64,000 nt of DNA from the NCBI GenBank assembly GCA_018676675.1, contig JABHEG010000042.1, positions 1-64,000 of the forward strand, read 5' to 3'. The DNA comes from Lentisphaerota bacterium (lineage in GTDB: Bacteria; Verrucomicrobiota; Lentisphaeria; Oligosphaerales; JABHEG01). Position 1 is the stretch's first letter. The number at the start of each line of letters is the position of its first letter. The notes beneath the pieces are model-generated. The model did not search any database. It was given only the letters and a program-made list of their open reading frames with translations, and was not told the origin of the DNA. Shown here in pieces: positions 37,591 to 46,988 of the stretch. A program made the position numbers and the translations under genes.

Positions 37591-39876
37591 ATGAAATCAC
37601 GTCCACGGTGCGCGCTAGTGACTCTCTTGCTCGTTACTTGCGTGGGGGCAGGGCAGGGCAGGGGCGCGGCGCCACAAGGCACGTTGTCGTTGCCCAAGCG
37701 AGCATTGGTTTTCGGGCCGTTTGTGAGGGAAGACGGCGTGCCAGGCCCGGAACTCTTGCGCCGCGTACCGAAGACACTGGTCATCGGCGACAAACAGGCG
37801 ACTGGGCGCGTTGCGAGCGTTGACGCCTTCCGCCGTCTCGATTGCGCGCCGTTTTGCGGGTCGGCGGTGGGCAACACGGCCTGGGTCTATCTGGCCTTCA
37901 GTGTCGACACGGCCGGGCCAAACACCTTGGGATTTGGCGCGGACTGGTGGTACGAGGCCTATCTGGACGGAGTCCTGGTCTCAGAAACGCTCAGTCGGGG
38001 CAGTGAAGGCAACGAGGCCTGGCCACCGAGTATCCGTGATTTTCCCGTGACTGTGCACATGGCCAAGGGGGAGCACGTGCTGGCGATCCGTTTTCTGCGC
38101 GGCTCCGGCTCGGCGATGCTGGCCGTCGGCGGCCCCGCAGACTTGAGGAACCCCGCTATCCGCAAAGCACCAGCGCCCCCGAGCGCCAAGCTTGCTTCGG
38201 TCACCAAAGCCGGGCAGAGGGACGGGCCTCCTTCGGGGAAAACGTGGAAACTCGTCTGGAACGAAGAGTTCGATGGGGCAACCCTGGACACGGACAAGTG
38301 GCACGTCCAGCCGCTGAAAAAGTGGACGTGGCCGGACACAAAAATCGAGTCTGACCCCGCCAACATGTTCCTCGACCGGAAGGGCTCGCTTGTGCTGCAG
38401 TTGACCCAGGATGCTGACGGGACCATACGACACGCCGGCAGCATCAACAGCCGCTTCGAGCAAGCATACGGGTACTTCGAGACGCGCGTGCAGTTCTCCC
38501 GGCAACCCGGGTGGTGGACGGCTGTCTGGATGGCCGGATACCCCTATGATTGTGGTGTGGACACATTCGTCCATGCCCAGGAGTTCGACATCTTCGAGGA
38601 CTTCTATAAGCCCAAGAAAACGAATGACGTCAGCCACTGCTACCACTGCAGCGTCAAGCTGGCTCGGCTGCCTGGCGATCAGGGCAACGCAAAGGGGGTC
38701 GGCGAAGGCCGTATCCTCGACAGCAAGGCCCTCGGTCGCACATCGAGCGGGCGCCGAGTGGTCATGGAAGACTACGCAGGCTGGCACACGGTTGGTTTCC
38801 AGTGGACGCCACTCGAGCACGTATTTTACGTGGACGGTCAGGAGACGCTGCGACAGACCTACCGAGACGTGCCCGTGACCAACGTGCCGCAGAAGATCTG
38901 GATCAGTTCGTGCCTGAGAACACCGAAGGCGGAGCAGAAGAGGCCGTTCTACGGACGTTTGGAGGAGGCGACGTTCCCGGATCGCCTGGTGGTCGACTAC
39001 GTGCGCGTCTACGAACACGACACCGGCGGCAGGACACCGCCGCAGGTCACCGTGGCTCTCGCCCAACCGGGGCCGTTCAAGGAGGGCGTCCCGGTGAGTT
39101 TCAAGGTCACGGCCACGTCCGCAGACACGAAGGTGGACTCACTGATGCTCTTTTCCATGGGGCGTATTCGGGCGGAGAAGGCGGTAAGTGCTGCCCGGGC
39201 AGAGATGACGTTCACCGTCAGTAGTCTCTTTCCCATGGTTACCAACACGATCGTCGCGATGGCGCGAGACGAAACTGGTCTGGTCGGGCTGTCCGCTCCC
39301 GTGCGGGTGGAACTGATCACTGGTCGGGAATACACAGGCACAGCCTGGCAGGGCAAGGCCCAGCAAATCCCGGGGAGGATCCTTGGCGGGTGTTACGACG
39401 AGGGTGGCAACGGGGTCGCGTTCCGCAGTGATGAGACGGGGCCGAGTGACGCCCGACTCACGCATCGAAAGGACGAACTGGGCGACACTCCGGAAGCGGT
39501 GGGGGTTGGCGGCAGCCGGGCCCAGTGGATTACCTATGAGGTGGATGTGGCGGAAACCGGGGACTACGAGGCGGAGCTGTTCATGAACCGGTGCGACCAC
39601 TACACGAAAGGCGTGGAGGCCAAGACGGCCCGCCGGGAGCCTGTCCATCTGAACCTCGGGCGATCCGGCTCAGCCGGCTCCGCCCTGTTGACATGGCAGT
39701 TGCCCACCTCGTGGGATTCCGGGTACGGCTGGCGGCGACCAACGAAATCACTGGGTACGCAGAGAGTTCGGCTTCCCGCCGGCCGCCACAAACTCGTCCT
39801 GGTCTGTGACGAGGTCACCGTTCCTGGCACCTTCTTTTGTATGCTTGACGTCAGAGCTGTCGCCAAGTCGAGGTAG
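37591..39876 (+). CDS. GH16 galactanase-type enzyme with CBM6-like module
   Basis: A 761-residue exported protein (signal peptide 1-26). An N-terminal galactose-binding-like sandwich (about 45-185) precedes a GH16 domain (about 215-480) with WNEEFDGATLDTDKW at its start and the catalytic E-x-D-x-x-E signature EFDIFE (E331 nucleophile, D333, E336 acid/base). Next come an Ig-like domain (about 490-590) and a CBM6-like domain (about 600-761) opening GGCYDEGGNGVAF. GH16 enzymes with CBM6-type modules include beta-agarases, porphyranases and kappa-carrageenases; specificity cannot be fixed here. AAGGAG lies 9 bp before the ATG. It converges with the second GH16 gene. Confidence 0.9.
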   Translation: MKSRPRCALVTLLLVTCVGAGQGRGAAPQGTLSLPKRALVFGPFVREDGVPGPELLRRVPKTLVIGDKQATGRVASVDAFRRLDCAPFCGSAVGNTAWVYLAFSVDTAGPNTLGFGADWWYEAYLDGVLVSETLSRGSEGNEAWPPSIRDFPVTVHMAKGEHVLAIRFLRGSGSAMLAVGGPADLRNPAIRKAPAPPSAKLASVTKAGQRDGPPSGKTWKLVWNEEFDGATLDTDKWHVQPLKKWTWPDTKIESDPANMFLDRKGSLVLQLTQDADGTIRHAGSINSRFEQAYGYFETRVQFSRQPGWWTAVWMAGYPYDCGVDTFVHAQEFDIFEDFYKPKKTNDVSHCYHCSVKLARLPGDQGNAKGVGEGRILDSKALGRTSSGRRVVMEDYAGWHTVGFQWTPLEHVFYVDGQETLRQTYRDVPVTNVPQKIWISSCLRTPKAEQKRPFYGRLEEATFPDRLVVDYVRVYEHDTGGRTPPQVTVALAQPGPFKEGVPVSFKVTATSADTKVDSLMLFSMGRIRAEKAVSAARAEMTFTVSSLFPMVTNTIVAMARDETGLVGLSAPVRVELITGREYTGTAWQGKAQQIPGRILGGCYDEGGNGVAFRSDETGPSDARLTHRKDELGDTPEAVGVGGSRAQWITYEVDVAETGDYEAELFMNRCDHYTKGVEAKTARREPVHLNLGRSGSAGSALLTWQLPTSWDSGYGWRRPTKSLGTQRVRLPAGRHKLVLVCDEVTVPGTFFCMLDVRAVAKSR

Positions 39877-40030
39877 AGGCGCTGGAGTTACTGATCCGGC
39901 CGTGAGTCGTGTTGCACGTCGGGATGTCAGGTTTCAGTGTTCAGGTGTCAGGATTCGAGCCTGAAAGCAACTGCCCCAGTCCCTTGTTGGTTCTCCTCCC
40001 GCTCTCGCCACCGGTCTCAGACAGTTTCTC

Positions 40031-40939
40031 CTATTCCGTTCGCACCCAGCTCCGCACGTAGTCGACCGTCATCTCTGTGGGGAATCCCTCGGGCGTGCAG
40101 TTCTCGGGATCGGGCTCGCGGCCGTGGCTTCCTGCCCAGCGGATCAATGGCGGACGGGCCTCCATCGTCAGCGTCAGATTCATCGGGAGGTGCCAATAGA
40201 GATTCGGTTTGCGGGCGACTTCCTTGCCGTCGATGTACCAGACAATCCACTCCTTCGAATTCTCCACTGCATAGAGATGATAGTCGTCCCGCGGGTCCCA
40301 CGGTGCTTCCCAGTGATTCCTGCACATCTCCGGAGAATCGTTGGGCCTGAACCACTTCTCTTCACCGTTCTTGAGCAGGCGCAGGTGGAGATTACAGTCA
40401 ATCCAGTTGGGTGGGGTCTGCTTCTTGTACTGCGGGTGCCAAAGTCCCTGGAGGATCTCGATGATGTCGATCTCCGAATAGCAGACGGTCTCGCCGTTCA
40501 CTTCCATCCGGTGTTTCCCCCTGCTGAACAACCAGAATCCGGGACACATCCCGCGGAACTTGCTGCACCCTTTGATGCGCGCCTCGAAGTACCCGTAGGT
40601 CGTCGTCTTCTGAGACATCAGGATCCCCATGGTGTAGAAGTACTTCTCGCCCTTGTGTTCGTGGGGATCATACGTGGCCCGGATATGCAGCTTCCCGTCC
40701 TTCGTATAGACGTTGTCCGGACGCCACGCGCGTTCTCCCCAGGCCCCCATTTTCCTGTTCCATTTGACGTCGTCGACCTCCGCCGCGTTGAACTCGTCGG
40801 AGAACTCCTCAACGAGCGTCCACTTCCCCGGCACACCGACAGGTTGGACCGGTTGTCCGTCATCGACCGTGACGCAGCCGGCGGCAAGGAGAGCGCTTGA
40901 GATGCACATGATTTTCAGGGCCTTCCGTATCCGGTTCAT
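40031..40939 (-). CDS. GH16 lipoprotein, agarase/porphyranase type
   Basis: A 302-residue single-domain GH16 enzyme. The N-terminus ends in a lipobox (LLAAGC, C22), so it is a probable lipoprotein. The catalytic signature is EIDIIE, with E156 nucleophile, D158 and E161 acid/base. FWLFSRGKHRM and YGYFEARIKG are typical of the galactan-cleaving GH16 branch (agarases, porphyranases, kappa-carrageenases). The start is the ATG giving the signal sequence; AAAGGAG stands 12 bp upstream, somewhat far. It is the last gene of the minus-strand run that contains GH117 123 bp upstream. Confidence 0.9.
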   Translation of the reverse strand: MNRIRKALKIMCISSALLAAGCVTVDDGQPVQPVGVPGKWTLVEEFSDEFNAAEVDDVKWNRKMGAWGERAWRPDNVYTKDGKLHIRATYDPHEHKGEKYFYTMGILMSQKTTTYGYFEARIKGCSKFRGMCPGFWLFSRGKHRMEVNGETVCYSEIDIIEILQGLWHPQYKKQTPPNWIDCNLHLRLLKNGEEKWFRPNDSPEMCRNHWEAPWDPRDDYHLYAVENSKEWIVWYIDGKEVARKPNLYWHLPMNLTLTMEARPPLIRWAGSHGREPDPENCTPEGFPTEMTVDYVRSWVRTE

Positions 40940-41062
40940 GGTTTGTGTTAGCTCCTTTCTGCTTGCAGAACTGATGCTGCAGTTCTTCACGTGGATGTCC
41001 TCCTGTGGCCGCTTTCCGGCTCAGGTCGCGTGGCCAATGGCAGGTCCAGGGGCTCCTTGACC

Positions 41063-42268
41063 TCACGTGCCTCTGAATTCCCGGGTCGTTTTGCTGATAC
41101 GTTCGCGTTGCTGCTTGCTGAGTCCGTGACGATAGAAATGCTCCGGGGGGTAGTTGCAGTGGTGGTGCTTCATTTCGGGGTCGACGTCGTCCAGGCTGAG
41201 ATCACAGTCGAAGCGCATCAGTACTGTGTGCTGCGTCTCGCGCCCATGCCCCGCCATAGTGTTGTGGCACAGCCCCCAGGTGATTCCGCGTCCCTCGTCG
41301 GTGTCGGTGAAGGCGTCTGGCACAAAAGGGCCGGCAGCATCGGGCATCAGAGAGGCGATGGAGGCAACGCGGAAGTTGACGCCGTCCTCCGCGTACTGCA
41401 CCGTGTAGTGCTCATTGCCATCTCTGATCACCAGGGCCGCGATACCCTCCCTGAACGGAAAGAGGGCGGTCTCGTGTCCGGAGTTGAGCACGGGGTTGAG
41501 CGGGTGCTTCTCAAAGGGGCCGAGGGGATCGTCGGCGATAGCCAGACCCGTCATGCGCACCAGGCGCGGGTCCCCATCGAAGTCCGACTTGTGGTAAAGG
41601 TAGATCCTGCCCTTGTGGACCAGAGGATAGGGATCGTGGATGGAGAAGCCGTCCCACTCGTCTTCGGCACCGTTGGGGATGATGACCTGGTTCACAGCGG
41701 TCCAGGGACCATCCGGGGAGTCGGCCCAGGAAACCGCCACAGGACAGTCGTCGCCTCGGGTCGAGGGGTGAATCCGGAAAGATTGGTAGTAGAGATAGTA
41801 CCGACCTTTCCATTCCAGAATGTCGGGTGTCGACACGGAGCGCCAGCCCGGCTCCGGCTGTGGCGGACGGGCAACGGCTACGCCTTGTTCTTCCCACGTG
41901 AACCCGTCCCTGGACGTCGCATACCAGATCTCGCACAGATCCCAGTCGCGGGCCGGGATGGTATCCGTGCAGTTGTCCGGGCCCTGGGGGGCGGTGGGAG
42001 TGTGTCGGTGGGTGTACCAGACGTAGTACTTCCCGTCCTTCAGGATCACCTTGGACGGGTCTCGCCGGGTGATGGTCCCGTCGTGGTTGTTGTAGTCCAC
42101 CCCCTTGAGCTCGGTATACTTGAACAACGAGTAGAGCTCGTTGGCCTCGGGCCGTGGGGCTGGGTAGCTGCTGTAGTTGCGTTCCAGCGCGGCGCTCAGC
42201 TCGCGCTCGGGCTTCTCTTTCGGCAGAATGAACGGGAAGGCTTTGCGGGGCTTTGATGTTGCACCCAT
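41063..42268 (-). CDS. GH117 alpha-1,3-(3,6-anhydro)-L-galactosidase
   Basis: A 401-residue cytoplasmic enzyme of the GH117 five-bladed propeller family, which releases 3,6-anhydro-L-galactose from the non-reducing end of neoagaro-oligosaccharides. It is recognised by the N-terminal helical segment with NELYSLFKYTEL, ITRRDPSKVI (residues 66-75), FSIHDPYPL, GLAIADDPLGPF and LNSGHETALFPF, which follow the order and wording of known neoagarobiose hydrolases. There is no signal peptide, as expected for the final intracellular step. AAGGAG is 6 bp before the ATG at 42268; a TTG two codons earlier is less likely. It follows the CobW gene by 28 bp and is followed by the GH16 lipoprotein. Confidence 0.93.
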   Translation of the reverse strand: MGATSKPRKAFPFILPKEKPERELSAALERNYSSYPAPRPEANELYSLFKYTELKGVDYNNHDGTITRRDPSKVILKDGKYYVWYTHRHTPTAPQGPDNCTDTIPARDWDLCEIWYATSRDGFTWEEQGVAVARPPQPEPGWRSVSTPDILEWKGRYYLYYQSFRIHPSTRGDDCPVAVSWADSPDGPWTAVNQVIIPNGAEDEWDGFSIHDPYPLVHKGRIYLYHKSDFDGDPRLVRMTGLAIADDPLGPFEKHPLNPVLNSGHETALFPFREGIAALVIRDGNEHYTVQYAEDGVNFRVASIASLMPDAAGPFVPDAFTDTDEGRGITWGLCHNTMAGHGRETQHTVLMRFDCDLSLDDVDPEMKHHHCNYPPEHFYRHGLSKQQRERISKTTREFRGT

Positions 42269-42296
42269 GGTCAACTCCTTAATTCCAGTATCGTCG

Positions 42297-43196
42297 TCAG
42301 CAATCGAGTTGTCTTCGTTTCAGGGAAGCCTCTATCTCACTGCGGGACAAGTCTGTCCCAATCAGGACGAAGCGGGACCGTTCCACCCCAACCGTACTCT
42401 CATTGACAGCCAGGCCGGAAAGGGTCCACTGGAACTCCTTCACACCTTCTTCCGTCCGGATGAATCCCTTGCCGCGAACGAGGCGGTCCGCGAGGCCGTC
42501 CAAGAGCGCACGCAACTGTGCGACAGAGAGGAACCCGGGGAGATCGAAGGACAGGCTCTGCAGGGCATGGTCTTCGTCTCTCCCCTCAGAGATGGGGCGA
42601 CCATTGCTTGGCTCCACAAGCAGGACACCGGCATCAACGTCACAGAAGGAGCACGGGATGATCCGGCAACTGTCGTGCGTCGCAGAACGGATGGTGTCAC
42701 AGGCGGTGCGGGTCGCCTGGTCTCCGGCGAGTTCTGCCTTGTTGACGAGCACCACATCGGCGTCCTCAATCTGCTCCATGATCACCCTGAATTTGTCTCG
42801 GATCAGCTCGAAGATATTGGCGTCTACGACACAGATCGTGTTGCCCGGGTGCAGACGGTCCGAGACGTCTGGATCCCGGAAGACTCTCCTGATCTTCCTG
42901 GGATTGGCCACTCCGGAGCTTTCCATCAGGATCATGTCCGGCTTCTCGTTGTCGCAGATCTCCACCAACCCGGCAGCCAGTTCACCGGACAGCGTGCAAC
43001 ACACGCAACCCGAGCTGAGCTCCATCATCTCGTAGTTCCGGCGGTCAATGAGATCCCCATCGATGCCTACCTTCCCGAACTCGTTGACGACCAAAGCGAG
43101 CCTGACGCGACCGGTGTTGGCCCGGATCAAGCGGTTGAGCAGCGTCGTTTTGCCGCCGCCCAGGAATCCCGCCAAGGTGTGCAGAGGGATGGTCAT
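42297..43196 (-). CDS. CobW/COG0523-type G3E GTPase
   Basis: A 299-residue GTPase. The P-loop GFLGGGKT (residues 10-17), the metal-binding GCVCC (63-67, the C-x-C-C signature of COG0523 proteins) and the NKAE base-recognition motif near 155 identify it. These proteins insert or deliver metals (Zn, Co, Fe, Ni) with GTP hydrolysis. A C-terminal CobW-type domain follows (about 225-299). The ATG overlaps the URO-D stop in an ATGA arrangement, so the two are translationally coupled. A GTPase placed between a URO-D-type methyltransferase and GH117 could serve cobalamin or zinc supply to that methyltransferase; this is inferred. Confidence 0.92.
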   Translation of the reverse strand: MTIPLHTLAGFLGGGKTTLLNRLIRANTGRVRLALVVNEFGKVGIDGDLIDRRNYEMMELSSGCVCCTLSGELAAGLVEICDNEKPDMILMESSGVANPRKIRRVFRDPDVSDRLHPGNTICVVDANIFELIRDKFRVIMEQIEDADVVLVNKAELAGDQATRTACDTIRSATHDSCRIIPCSFCDVDAGVLLVEPSNGRPISEGRDEDHALQSLSFDLPGFLSVAQLRALLDGLADRLVRGKGFIRTEEGVKEFQWTLSGLAVNESTVGVERSRFVLIGTDLSRSEIEASLKRRQLDC

Positions 43197-44440
43197 TCGT
43201 ACTCCCGGACGACACGCATGGCGATATCCGTCCAGTCGATCACGCGCTGCGCTTGGCCGTGGAGGGTGCCGCCGATGTAGTTGATCAAGCAGGTGACGTT
43301 GGCACTGCATTGCGAAACCGCGTCCCGCAGGTAGGCCTCCTCGCAGCTGGGATGCCAGGTCGCAGCGCCCTGATGCAGGCCTGTCGGCTTGAACGAATGA
43401 ACGTACGAACGGCCCAGGAGCTCTGAGGTCCGCCGCAGATCGTTCCATTCACTCACCGAAATCCAGCGCAGGTGCGGGGTCTTCACCACGCTTTCCCATT
43501 TGGTGTCAATGCGTTCGCAGCAAGACAGCGATGTCAGCCCATAGGGGTCGAGCAGCGGACGCTCGTATTGGAAGATGAACTCCTCGTGCATATCCAGTGA
43601 GACGGCTTCGAAGATCTGTGCCATGCAGCCGCCCCAGATGTGGCCGAGCTCCAGCGGCTTGCCGGCGCCGACAGTGGGCATCTGGTCGATCGGACCGATG
43701 CCGTTGTTCGACACGCTTTCTTCGTCTGTCTTCGGGCGCAGCACGCCCAGCTCCTCAAGACGTCGGTTCTTCCCTGCCTGTATTTCGGCCAGCTGCCCGA
43801 TGAAGGCGTGGCACCACTCCGGGTCGAGGACCATGTCCATGAAGAACTCCTCGATGCCGCGCAGGTTGCACGCGGTATCGCCGAGGTTATTCCCGTGGAC
43901 ATTGACTCGTTCCGGGAGCACGGTGAGAATATCGCCGAAGATGTGCTCGGCTTCTTCCCTGGCTGCGGTCGTCGCCGTCTCGTTGAGCGAGATCTCATAC
44001 GGTGTGATCTTCTCGATGTCTGACTTCTCGATGATCACCGGCTTGGGTTTCCAGGCGCCGCGTGATTCGTCCGGCCTGGTCAGTTCGGGGCGGATGCCGC
44101 CGCTCCAATGAAACACCTGGCGGTAATGGACGATCGGGTCGATGATTCGGTCGTCTTTGAGGTGATGGAACGCCCAGATCTTCCGGCGCAGAGCGCGTTC
44201 GTAATCTCGTGCCTTCCGGGACTCAAGCGTCAACAGTTGGTCATCCGGCAGGAACTCTTCCCAGACCTCCGGCATGAAGCGCGAGTAAACCAGCGGCCTG
44301 ACGTCTTCCAGATTGTTCAGCCGTCGCCACAGCTCACGTTTCTCGCTGTTGACCGGCAAGGCAGCAATCTCAGCGACCTCCGAGGCGAGCTCGCGCAACA
44401 CGCGCACTTCTTCAGTTTGGATCTCTTCTTGAGTACTCAA
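43193..44440 (-). CDS. URO-D family methyltransferase-like protein
   Basis: A 415-residue protein of the uroporphyrinogen decarboxylase superfamily, the branch that includes corrinoid and thiol methyltransferases (MtaA/CmuA relatives). The C-terminal part has LTSLSCCERIDTKW, then LRWISVSEWNDLRRTSELLG and YVHSFKPTGLH, the pattern of the widespread uncharacterised branch found in anaerobes and PVC bacteria; the paired Cys is a candidate metal site. The start is TTG at 44440, with GAGGAC somewhat far upstream. It is followed with a 4-base overlap by the CobW-type GTPase. No corrinoid-binding protein is in the window, so the substrate methyl acceptor and donor are unknown. Confidence 0.85.
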   Translation of the reverse strand: MSTQEEIQTEEVRVLRELASEVAEIAALPVNSEKRELWRRLNNLEDVRPLVYSRFMPEVWEEFLPDDQLLTLESRKARDYERALRRKIWAFHHLKDDRIIDPIVHYRQVFHWSGGIRPELTRPDESRGAWKPKPVIIEKSDIEKITPYEISLNETATTAAREEAEHIFGDILTVLPERVNVHGNNLGDTACNLRGIEEFFMDMVLDPEWCHAFIGQLAEIQAGKNRRLEELGVLRPKTDEESVSNNGIGPIDQMPTVGAGKPLELGHIWGGCMAQIFEAVSLDMHEEFIFQYERPLLDPYGLTSLSCCERIDTKWESVVKTPHLRWISVSEWNDLRRTSELLGRSYVHSFKPTGLHQGAATWHPSCEEAYLRDAVSQCSANVTCLINYIGGTLHGQAQRVIDWTDIAMRVVREYE

Positions 44441-44491
44441 ACGTCGTCTCGTCCTCTCTTTTCTGATCCCACCTCTAGCCTGGATTATTCG

Positions 44492-45109
44492 CTAGACGCG
44501 CTGCTCTCGCTCACATCCACCTGCATGCAAACGTCTTGTGTGCAGGTTTCGACGCGTTCCGCTTCGCGGCACTAGCCCTGAGCGCGTCTCAGTTGCGCCG
44601 TGCCCTTGTTGATGCGGACACCCTTCATCGAACCCGTGATCAGCATAGCCTCCTGCCATCTGAGTCTTGCCAGCCCAATACGTGGCATAGCCGGCCTCCT
44701 GCGCAACGCGCCCGATCAACAGCGGAGAGCTTTCGTACACAGGCCAGGTGGTGAGCTTGCCCTTCGGATCCCGGTACACCCCTTTGTCCTTGTTGTTCCA
44801 CCATTTGTGGATGTGCGCATAGCGACCGGCCATCATCATCGCCCGGCTTGGGTTGCAGACGCACGCGGCCCACGCCGTCTTGATCCAGCACCCTTCCTCT
44901 GCTATCCGGTCCAGCGCGGGGGTCTTCGCCCGGCACGCCGTCGCCGACGAGTTCTGGCGAAACGGGTCAGACCAGACCGAGGAGCCGTAGGTTGGGAGTT
45001 CCCGGGCACTGATATCGTCCGCGTAGTAGACGATGATGTTCGGCTTCTCCGCCGCACGTGCCGAAGTCAGCGTGGCGAGCAGCAGTGAGAAGAAGAGAAC
45101 GTTCTTCAT
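44492..45109 (-). pseudogene. Truncated exported sulfatase
   Basis: A signal peptide ([20 protein letters not shown]) is followed by a good sulfatase N-terminus: [18 protein letters not shown] with the metal Asp pair and CNPSR with C85 as the predicted formylglycine. After [17 protein letters not shown] (about residue 165) the similarity stops. The frame then runs through non-homologous codons to a stop, so only about a third of a sulfatase remains and the C-terminal metal and Lys/His ligands are missing. A frameshift or deletion is likely; the URO-D gene begins 51 bp downstream. The catalytic Cys is intact, so the break may be recent. Confidence 0.85.
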
Positions 45110-45145
45110 AGTTCGGCTCCAGGCATTGGGGGCGTCTCGCTTTCC

Positions 45146-45308
45146 CACCACAGAGCACACAGAGGGACGAACTCCGAGAGTGTGGAACCGCTTTCCCGAA
45201 GGCTGGTGTGTTCCTACGTGGCCAGCCCATCCGCGCTGCGCTGTTCGAGCTCTCCTTGTCAATATTCACTCCCCTTCTTTCTCTGTGCTCTTTGTGCTCT
45301 CTGTGGTG
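45146..45308. repeat. 163-bp element with inverted terminal repeats
   Basis: CACCACAGAGCACACAGAG begins at 45146 and its inverted counterpart, ending CTCTGTGGTG, lies at 45281-45308. The 10 outermost bases of each end match exactly, and the inner parts are related AGAGCACA-type repeats. The element fills almost the whole gap between the truncated sulfatase (45109) and the next sulfatase stop (45315). CACCACAGAG/CTCTGTGGTG-type dispersed repeats are frequent in bacterial intergenic DNA. The size and end structure suggest a MITE-like unit; no target-site duplication was confirmed. Confidence 0.55.
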
Positions 45309-45314
45309 AACGAA

Positions 45315-46907
45315 TCAGCCTCTTGCCTTGGTATTCCTCGGGAATTTCCCGTAGTTGAGGAGGGAATCTTCAGGATACGGCGACAGGTCGTGCGCCTCAA
45401 ACCAGGGGCCGCCGCGCCAGGAGTGGCAATAGCGCACCCACCTGTCAAAGAAACGTGTATACAGGTCAGCCTTATCAGTCCAGGGGATGTTGCGGTCGAA
45501 CAGGATGCCATAGTCCTCGTAGCGGTTGGTCTGTACGGCATGGTCGCGGATGTGAGCTACGGCGCTGTCGTAGAGGTCTCGCATCCGCGCCAAATCCGCG
45601 ACTCCATCGGGTGAATCGACCAGATTGCGCATTTCCTGAGGATCCCCGATGAGGTCGAAGAGCTCCTCGGTAGGCACCATGCCCTCGCCCTGATACCAGT
45701 AGTGGACGTACTTGAGTCGGCCGTCGGTGACGGTCAGCCCCTGTGTCGGCGCCACGTTCCAGCAGTTCAAGAGACTCACCGACTCACGGACGGACTCTTC
45801 AGGCCTATCGAGCAGCGGCCGCAGGCTCACGCCGTCCAGACCGTCCGGAGCACTTGCCCCCGCGAAGTCCAGGAGCGTTGGCGCGATGTCGATGTTGGCG
45901 CTCAGCTGCCGGCAGCGCAGGCCTTTGCCGCTGACCGGGTGGCGGGGGTCGTAGATGACCATGGGAACACGGGTGGACTCCTCGTACGTGAGGGACTTCC
46001 CGGTGAGTCGATGAGAGCCACAGAAGAACCCATTATCACTGGTGAAGACAATGACTGTGTTGTCGGCCAGGCCACGGGCTTTGAGCTCCCGGCGGATCAT
46101 CCCGATGCCGACATCGACGCCGTGGATCAGGCGGAAATACTTGCGATACGTGTCTGCGAAGCGTTCCGGACCATAGCTTTGCTCAAACTGCTCCCACTGT
46201 CGGCCGGTGCGGATGTGCGGCGCCAGGTGAGCGGCTCCCTGCTCTCCGTAGTTTTCCGGGCGGGGGAATGCGTCGCCTGCATGAAGATCATTGAATACGG
46301 GATCTGGCGTCATGGGGCCGTGCGGGGCTTTGAAGCTGATTGACAGGCAGAAGGGCTTCCCGGACTCCTCTGCTCGACTTAAGAACTCTCCGGCAACATG
46401 AGCGTTGGCCCGGGTGAGATGCGGGAACTCGTCGGCCAGATAGGCCATGTTGGGATTCTGTGCGGTGACATAGGAAGCCTGCCCAGTCTGTCCCCGCCAC
46501 CAGTCAAACTGATCATTCGGGAGCAGTGATTCATCGCCGTAGTAGTGGGGCACTTTGGGCCAGGTGCTGTCCCCGACCCCAAAGCCGAACTTACCGATGA
46601 ACCCGGTGAAATACCCGGCTTCCCGGAGCAACACGTGGTAAGAACGCGAGAAAATATCCGACGTCATCTGCCCGTGCTCGAAGTTGCAGCCCGTGCGGTA
46701 TTCATAGAGGCCGGTGGCGATGTTCGCACGACTGGCCATGCAGATTGGGGTCGTGTCGTAGTGACGGTCGAGAACGAGGCCATCAGCGGCGAGTCGATCC
46801 ATTTCCGGCGTGCAAGCCAACGGATGCCCGTTGTAGCCGGTGGTCCAGTAAGCCTGATCGTCGGTCAGTAGGAAGAGGATGTTCGGTTGGGAAGATGCTT
46901 GAGTCAC
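45315..46907 (-). CDS. Cytoplasmic-type sulfatase with C-x-A-x-R site
   Basis: A 530-residue type I sulfatase without a signal peptide. LFLLTDDQAYWTTGYNG carries the Asp metal pair. The active site reads CMASR (C56-M-A58-S-R60), with Ala instead of the usual Pro, a variant accepted by anaerobic sulfatase-maturating radical SAM enzymes. FTSDNGFFCGSHRLTGKSLTYEES gives the Asp/Asn ligands and the conserved Lys. The start is GTG at 46907 with AAGGAGG 5 bp upstream. It heads the run that reaches GH117 and GH16, and is divergent from the regulator at 47225. The lack of a signal suggests it acts on oligosaccharides inside the cell. Confidence 0.93.
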   Translation of the reverse strand: MTQASSQPNILFLLTDDQAYWTTGYNGHPLACTPEMDRLAADGLVLDRHYDTTPICMASRANIATGLYEYRTGCNFEHGQMTSDIFSRSYHVLLREAGYFTGFIGKFGFGVGDSTWPKVPHYYGDESLLPNDQFDWWRGQTGQASYVTAQNPNMAYLADEFPHLTRANAHVAGEFLSRAEESGKPFCLSISFKAPHGPMTPDPVFNDLHAGDAFPRPENYGEQGAAHLAPHIRTGRQWEQFEQSYGPERFADTYRKYFRLIHGVDVGIGMIRRELKARGLADNTVIVFTSDNGFFCGSHRLTGKSLTYEESTRVPMVIYDPRHPVSGKGLRCRQLSANIDIAPTLLDFAGASAPDGLDGVSLRPLLDRPEESVRESVSLLNCWNVAPTQGLTVTDGRLKYVHYWYQGEGMVPTEELFDLIGDPQEMRNLVDSPDGVADLARMRDLYDSAVAHIRDHAVQTNRYEDYGILFDRNIPWTDKADLYTRFFDRWVRYCHSWRGGPWFEAHDLSPYPEDSLLNYGKFPRNTKARG

Positions 46908-46966
46908 GACAGCCTCCTTATTGGTCGTCCCTTACCAGGATTTACGCGCGCACCCAATCGTGATTG

Positions 46967-46988
46967 TGTGTAAAATGTGTTAATCACA
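46967..46988. promoter_or_regulatory. Candidate operator near the sulfatase (site 1)
   Basis: A 22-base imperfect palindrome begins TGTGTAAAATG and ends TTAATCACA. It matches site 2 at 47162-47182 almost base for base, apart from one missing base and a few A/T swaps. It lies 60-81 bp upstream of the sulfatase GTG at 46907, where a transcription factor would control the minus-strand run. The pair in the shared promoter region points to the divergent GntR-type regulator as the binder. Confidence 0.6.

Noticed and set aside
40991..42256. 421-codon open frame on the plus strand opposite GH117
   Set aside because: The minus strand matches GH117 throughout; the opposite frame has no recognisable fold.
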